Below, in pieces: positions 12,751 through 13,976 of a stretch of 13,976 nucleotides of DNA. Below the pieces are notes generated by a model. It was not told the DNA's origin. It saw nothing but the letters and a program-made list of their open reading frames with translations, and searched no databases. Position numbers and translations under genes: made by a program. The stretch covers positions 1 through 13,976 of the forward strand of contig JBAVQS010000292.1 in the NCBI GenBank assembly GCA_049694275.1. Direction: 5' to 3'. The stretch's first letter is position 1; every line of letters starts with the position of its first letter. Origin of the DNA: JBAVQS01 sp049694275 (GTDB taxonomy: Bacteria; Chloroflexota; Anaerolineae; UBA4142; SHND01).

Positions 12751-13815
12751 ATGAAAAAGCAGGTTTACATCGCCTATACCGGCGGGACAATCGGGATGCG
12801 ACGGACCGCGCACGGGTACGCGCCAGCATCCGGCTTTTTGCAACAGCAGATGCTGGTCATGCCAGAGCTCGCGGACCCGGTCATGCCGAAATTCGTCATC
12901 AACGAATACGCCCCGCTCCTCGACTCGTCCAACATGGTCGCCGCGAACTGGATCGAGATCGCCGAGGACATTCGCCGCCATTACGACGACTATGATGGGT
13001 TTGTGGTCATCCACGGCACAGACACGATGGCCTATACCGCGTCCGCCCTCCCCTTTATCCTGCAAGGGCTGCACAAGCCGATCGTCGTGACCGGCTCGCA
13101 GATTCCGCTCTGCGAGGTGCGCAGCGACGGACGGCATAACCTCCTCACCAGTCTCCTCATCGCCGCCTACAGTGAAATCCCGGAGGTCTGTTTGTTCTTT
13201 GGGACCAAGCTCTTGCGCGGCTGTCGCGCCGTCAAGGTGAACGCCGACGGGCTCGACGCCTTCGAATCGCCCAACTATCCACTGCTCGGGCAGGCGGGGG
13301 TCGAGATCACCCTCTATCGCGAGCGCGTACTCCAACCCGGCGGCGGGCCGGGCCCGCTCAACGTCAAGCCGCTGACGGGCGCGGTGGTGGGGACGCTCGG
13401 CATTTTTCCCGGCATCTCGGCAGAGGTGGTGCGAAACACTCTTATGCAACCGCTTCAGGGACTGGTTCTCGAAACCTACGGCGCCGGGAATGCCCCCGAC
13501 AAGGACCCGGCGCTGACCGCGGCGCTGGCCGAGGCGACGGCGCGCGGCGTTGTCGTCGTCAACTGTACCCAGTGCTTGATCGGCGGGGTGCGGATGGGGA
13601 CGTATGCCACCGGCTCGGCGCTGGCCCGCGCCGGCGTCATCAGCGGGTACGATATGACGCGCGAGGCCGCGCTATCCAAACTCTTTGTGCTATTTAGCTC
13701 AGGCGCGACACCGGACGAGGTCAAGGCGCAGATGCAGGTATCGCTCTGTGGAGAACTGACGCGCCAGGAGCCGGGCCCGGCGGAGCATGCGCCGGTGCAC
13801 CCGGTGAACGCGTAA
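12751..13815 (+). CDS. ansA: L-asparaginase, type I (cytoplasmic)
   Basis: The enzyme hydrolyses L-asparagine to aspartate and ammonia. The 354-residue protein is close to E. coli AnsA in length and lacks a signal peptide, which fits the cytoplasmic type. Catalytic motifs are YTGGTIGM (9-16, T13), LLDSSNM (56-62), VIHGTDTMAYTASAL (86-100, T90 and D91), TGSQIPL (114-120) and RAVKVNADG (159-167, K162). These match the two threonines, Asp and Lys of the family. The C-terminal domain includes LETYGAGNAP and NCTQCLIGGV. The tail (about 335-354) is a Pro/Glu-rich extension. The ribosome-binding site is weak (AGAGAAA). Its own promoter lies upstream. It is divergent from the ccm operon and functionally unrelated as far as can be seen. 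Confidence 0.96.
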   Translation: MKKQVYIAYTGGTIGMRRTAHGYAPASGFLQQQMLVMPELADPVMPKFVINEYAPLLDSSNMVAANWIEIAEDIRRHYDDYDGFVVIHGTDTMAYTASALPFILQGLHKPIVVTGSQIPLCEVRSDGRHNLLTSLLIAAYSEIPEVCLFFGTKLLRGCRAVKVNADGLDAFESPNYPLLGQAGVEITLYRERVLQPGGGPGPLNVKPLTGAVVGTLGIFPGISAEVVRNTLMQPLQGLVLETYGAGNAPDKDPALTAALAEATARGVVVVNCTQCLIGGVRMGTYATGSALARAGVISGYDMTREAALSKLFVLFSSGATPDEVKAQMQVSLCGELTRQEPGPAEHAPVHPVNA

Positions 13816-13846
13816 AATTAATGCCATTTTGAAACCCGCGTGCATA

Positions 13847-13897
13847 CCGAATTTTGACCTTGCGGTGCGAGAATTCGGCACAACCTGGAGGTTTTTT
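13847..13897 (+). terminator. Hairpins between ansA and the next gene
   Basis: CCGAATT (13847-13853) pairs with AATTCGG (13872-13878), and an inner CTTGC/GCGAG stem (one G-T pair) lies in the loop. Four bases on, AACC (13882-13885) and GGTT (13890-13893) enclose TGGA and run into TTTT (13894-13897). The second stem includes the Shine-Dalgarno GGAGG of the next gene. It could be a weak terminator of ansA or a regulator of translation; the stem is short. Confidence 0.4.
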
Positions 13898-13900
13898 GAT

Positions 13901-13976
13901 ATGAGCGACAATCAACCGAATGAGGGCCGGGCGTCCGATCAACTGGCGTTGAACGGTGAAACATCCGGCGATACGC
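13901..13976 (+). CDS. Start of an unidentified gene, cut by window edge
   Basis: ATG at 13901-13903 follows GGAGG (13887-13891) at 9 bases. Twenty-five codons are visible, beginning MSDNQPNEGRASDQLALNG and open to the edge. The segment is polar and low in hydrophobic residues, as in a disordered N-terminal tail. No family can be named. It lies 85 bases after ansA on the same strand. Confidence 0.6.
   Translation, partial: MSDNQPNEGRASDQLALNGETSGDT

Noticed and set aside
12697..13449. Minus-strand open frame of 250 codons opposite ansA
   Set aside because: It lies fully antisense to a gene with all asparaginase catalytic motifs; its translation has no recognisable domain and no ribosome-binding site.

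Overview
The window is about 14 kb of dense, GC-rich bacterial DNA. It holds one long stretch of minus-strand genes (positions 1 to about 12450) and a plus-strand stretch at the right end. No rRNA, tRNA, CRISPR array, insertion sequence or phage gene was seen. Ribosome-binding sites are AGGAGG-like and the two best promoters are sigma-70-like. Several traits together point tentatively to Chloroflexota (Anaerolineae-like) or a related early-branching phylum: the CcmH type (LYCPVC followed by two more cysteines), a CxxxY-type CcmE, a short CcmI-like zinc-ribbon protein, and a cysteine-less thioredoxin-reductase homologue. The phylum is an inference, since no marker gene is present.

Right block, minus strand, transcribed from about 12471 down to 6694: a GAF-domain protein, then ccmE, ccmF, a CcmI-like zinc-ribbon protein, ccmC, a ccmD-like small protein, ccmH and a ccmG-like thioredoxin. 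This is a System I cytochrome c maturation operon. The genes from ccmF to ccmG are nearly contiguous or overlapping. CcmC and CcmF handle heme, CcmE is the heme chaperone, and CcmG and CcmH handle the apocytochrome thiols. CcmE carries Cys instead of the usual heme-binding His. The transporter genes ccmA and ccmB are not in the window. A near-consensus promoter sits just upstream of the GAF gene.

Left block, minus strand, 6372 down to 1: an Nfu/NifU-C-type iron-sulfur protein, a GltD-like iron-sulfur flavoprotein, malic enzyme, a thioredoxin-reductase-like flavoprotein lacking the CxxC, citrate synthase, and a radical SAM protein cut by the window edge. Tight spacing suggests a central-carbon and redox operon: malate to pyruvate plus reduced nicotinamide, citrate formation, and two nicotinamide-flavin oxidoreductases. 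The two blocks are separated by a 321-base gap with a hairpin next to the end of ccmG.

Right end, plus strand: a type I L-asparaginase with its own promoter, divergent from the ccm operon, then the first 25 codons of an unidentified gene. The 296-base divergent region holds both promoters and three GTCCAA repeats spaced exactly 11 bases apart.

The most interesting points are the Cys-type CcmE beside intact CcmG and CcmH, the flavoprotein that has lost both cysteines and the usual NADPH motif, the zinc-ribbon protein in the CcmI position, and two inverted arrays of degenerate 8-base repeats around the ccmE-ccmF gap. No clearly new defence or mobile system was found.
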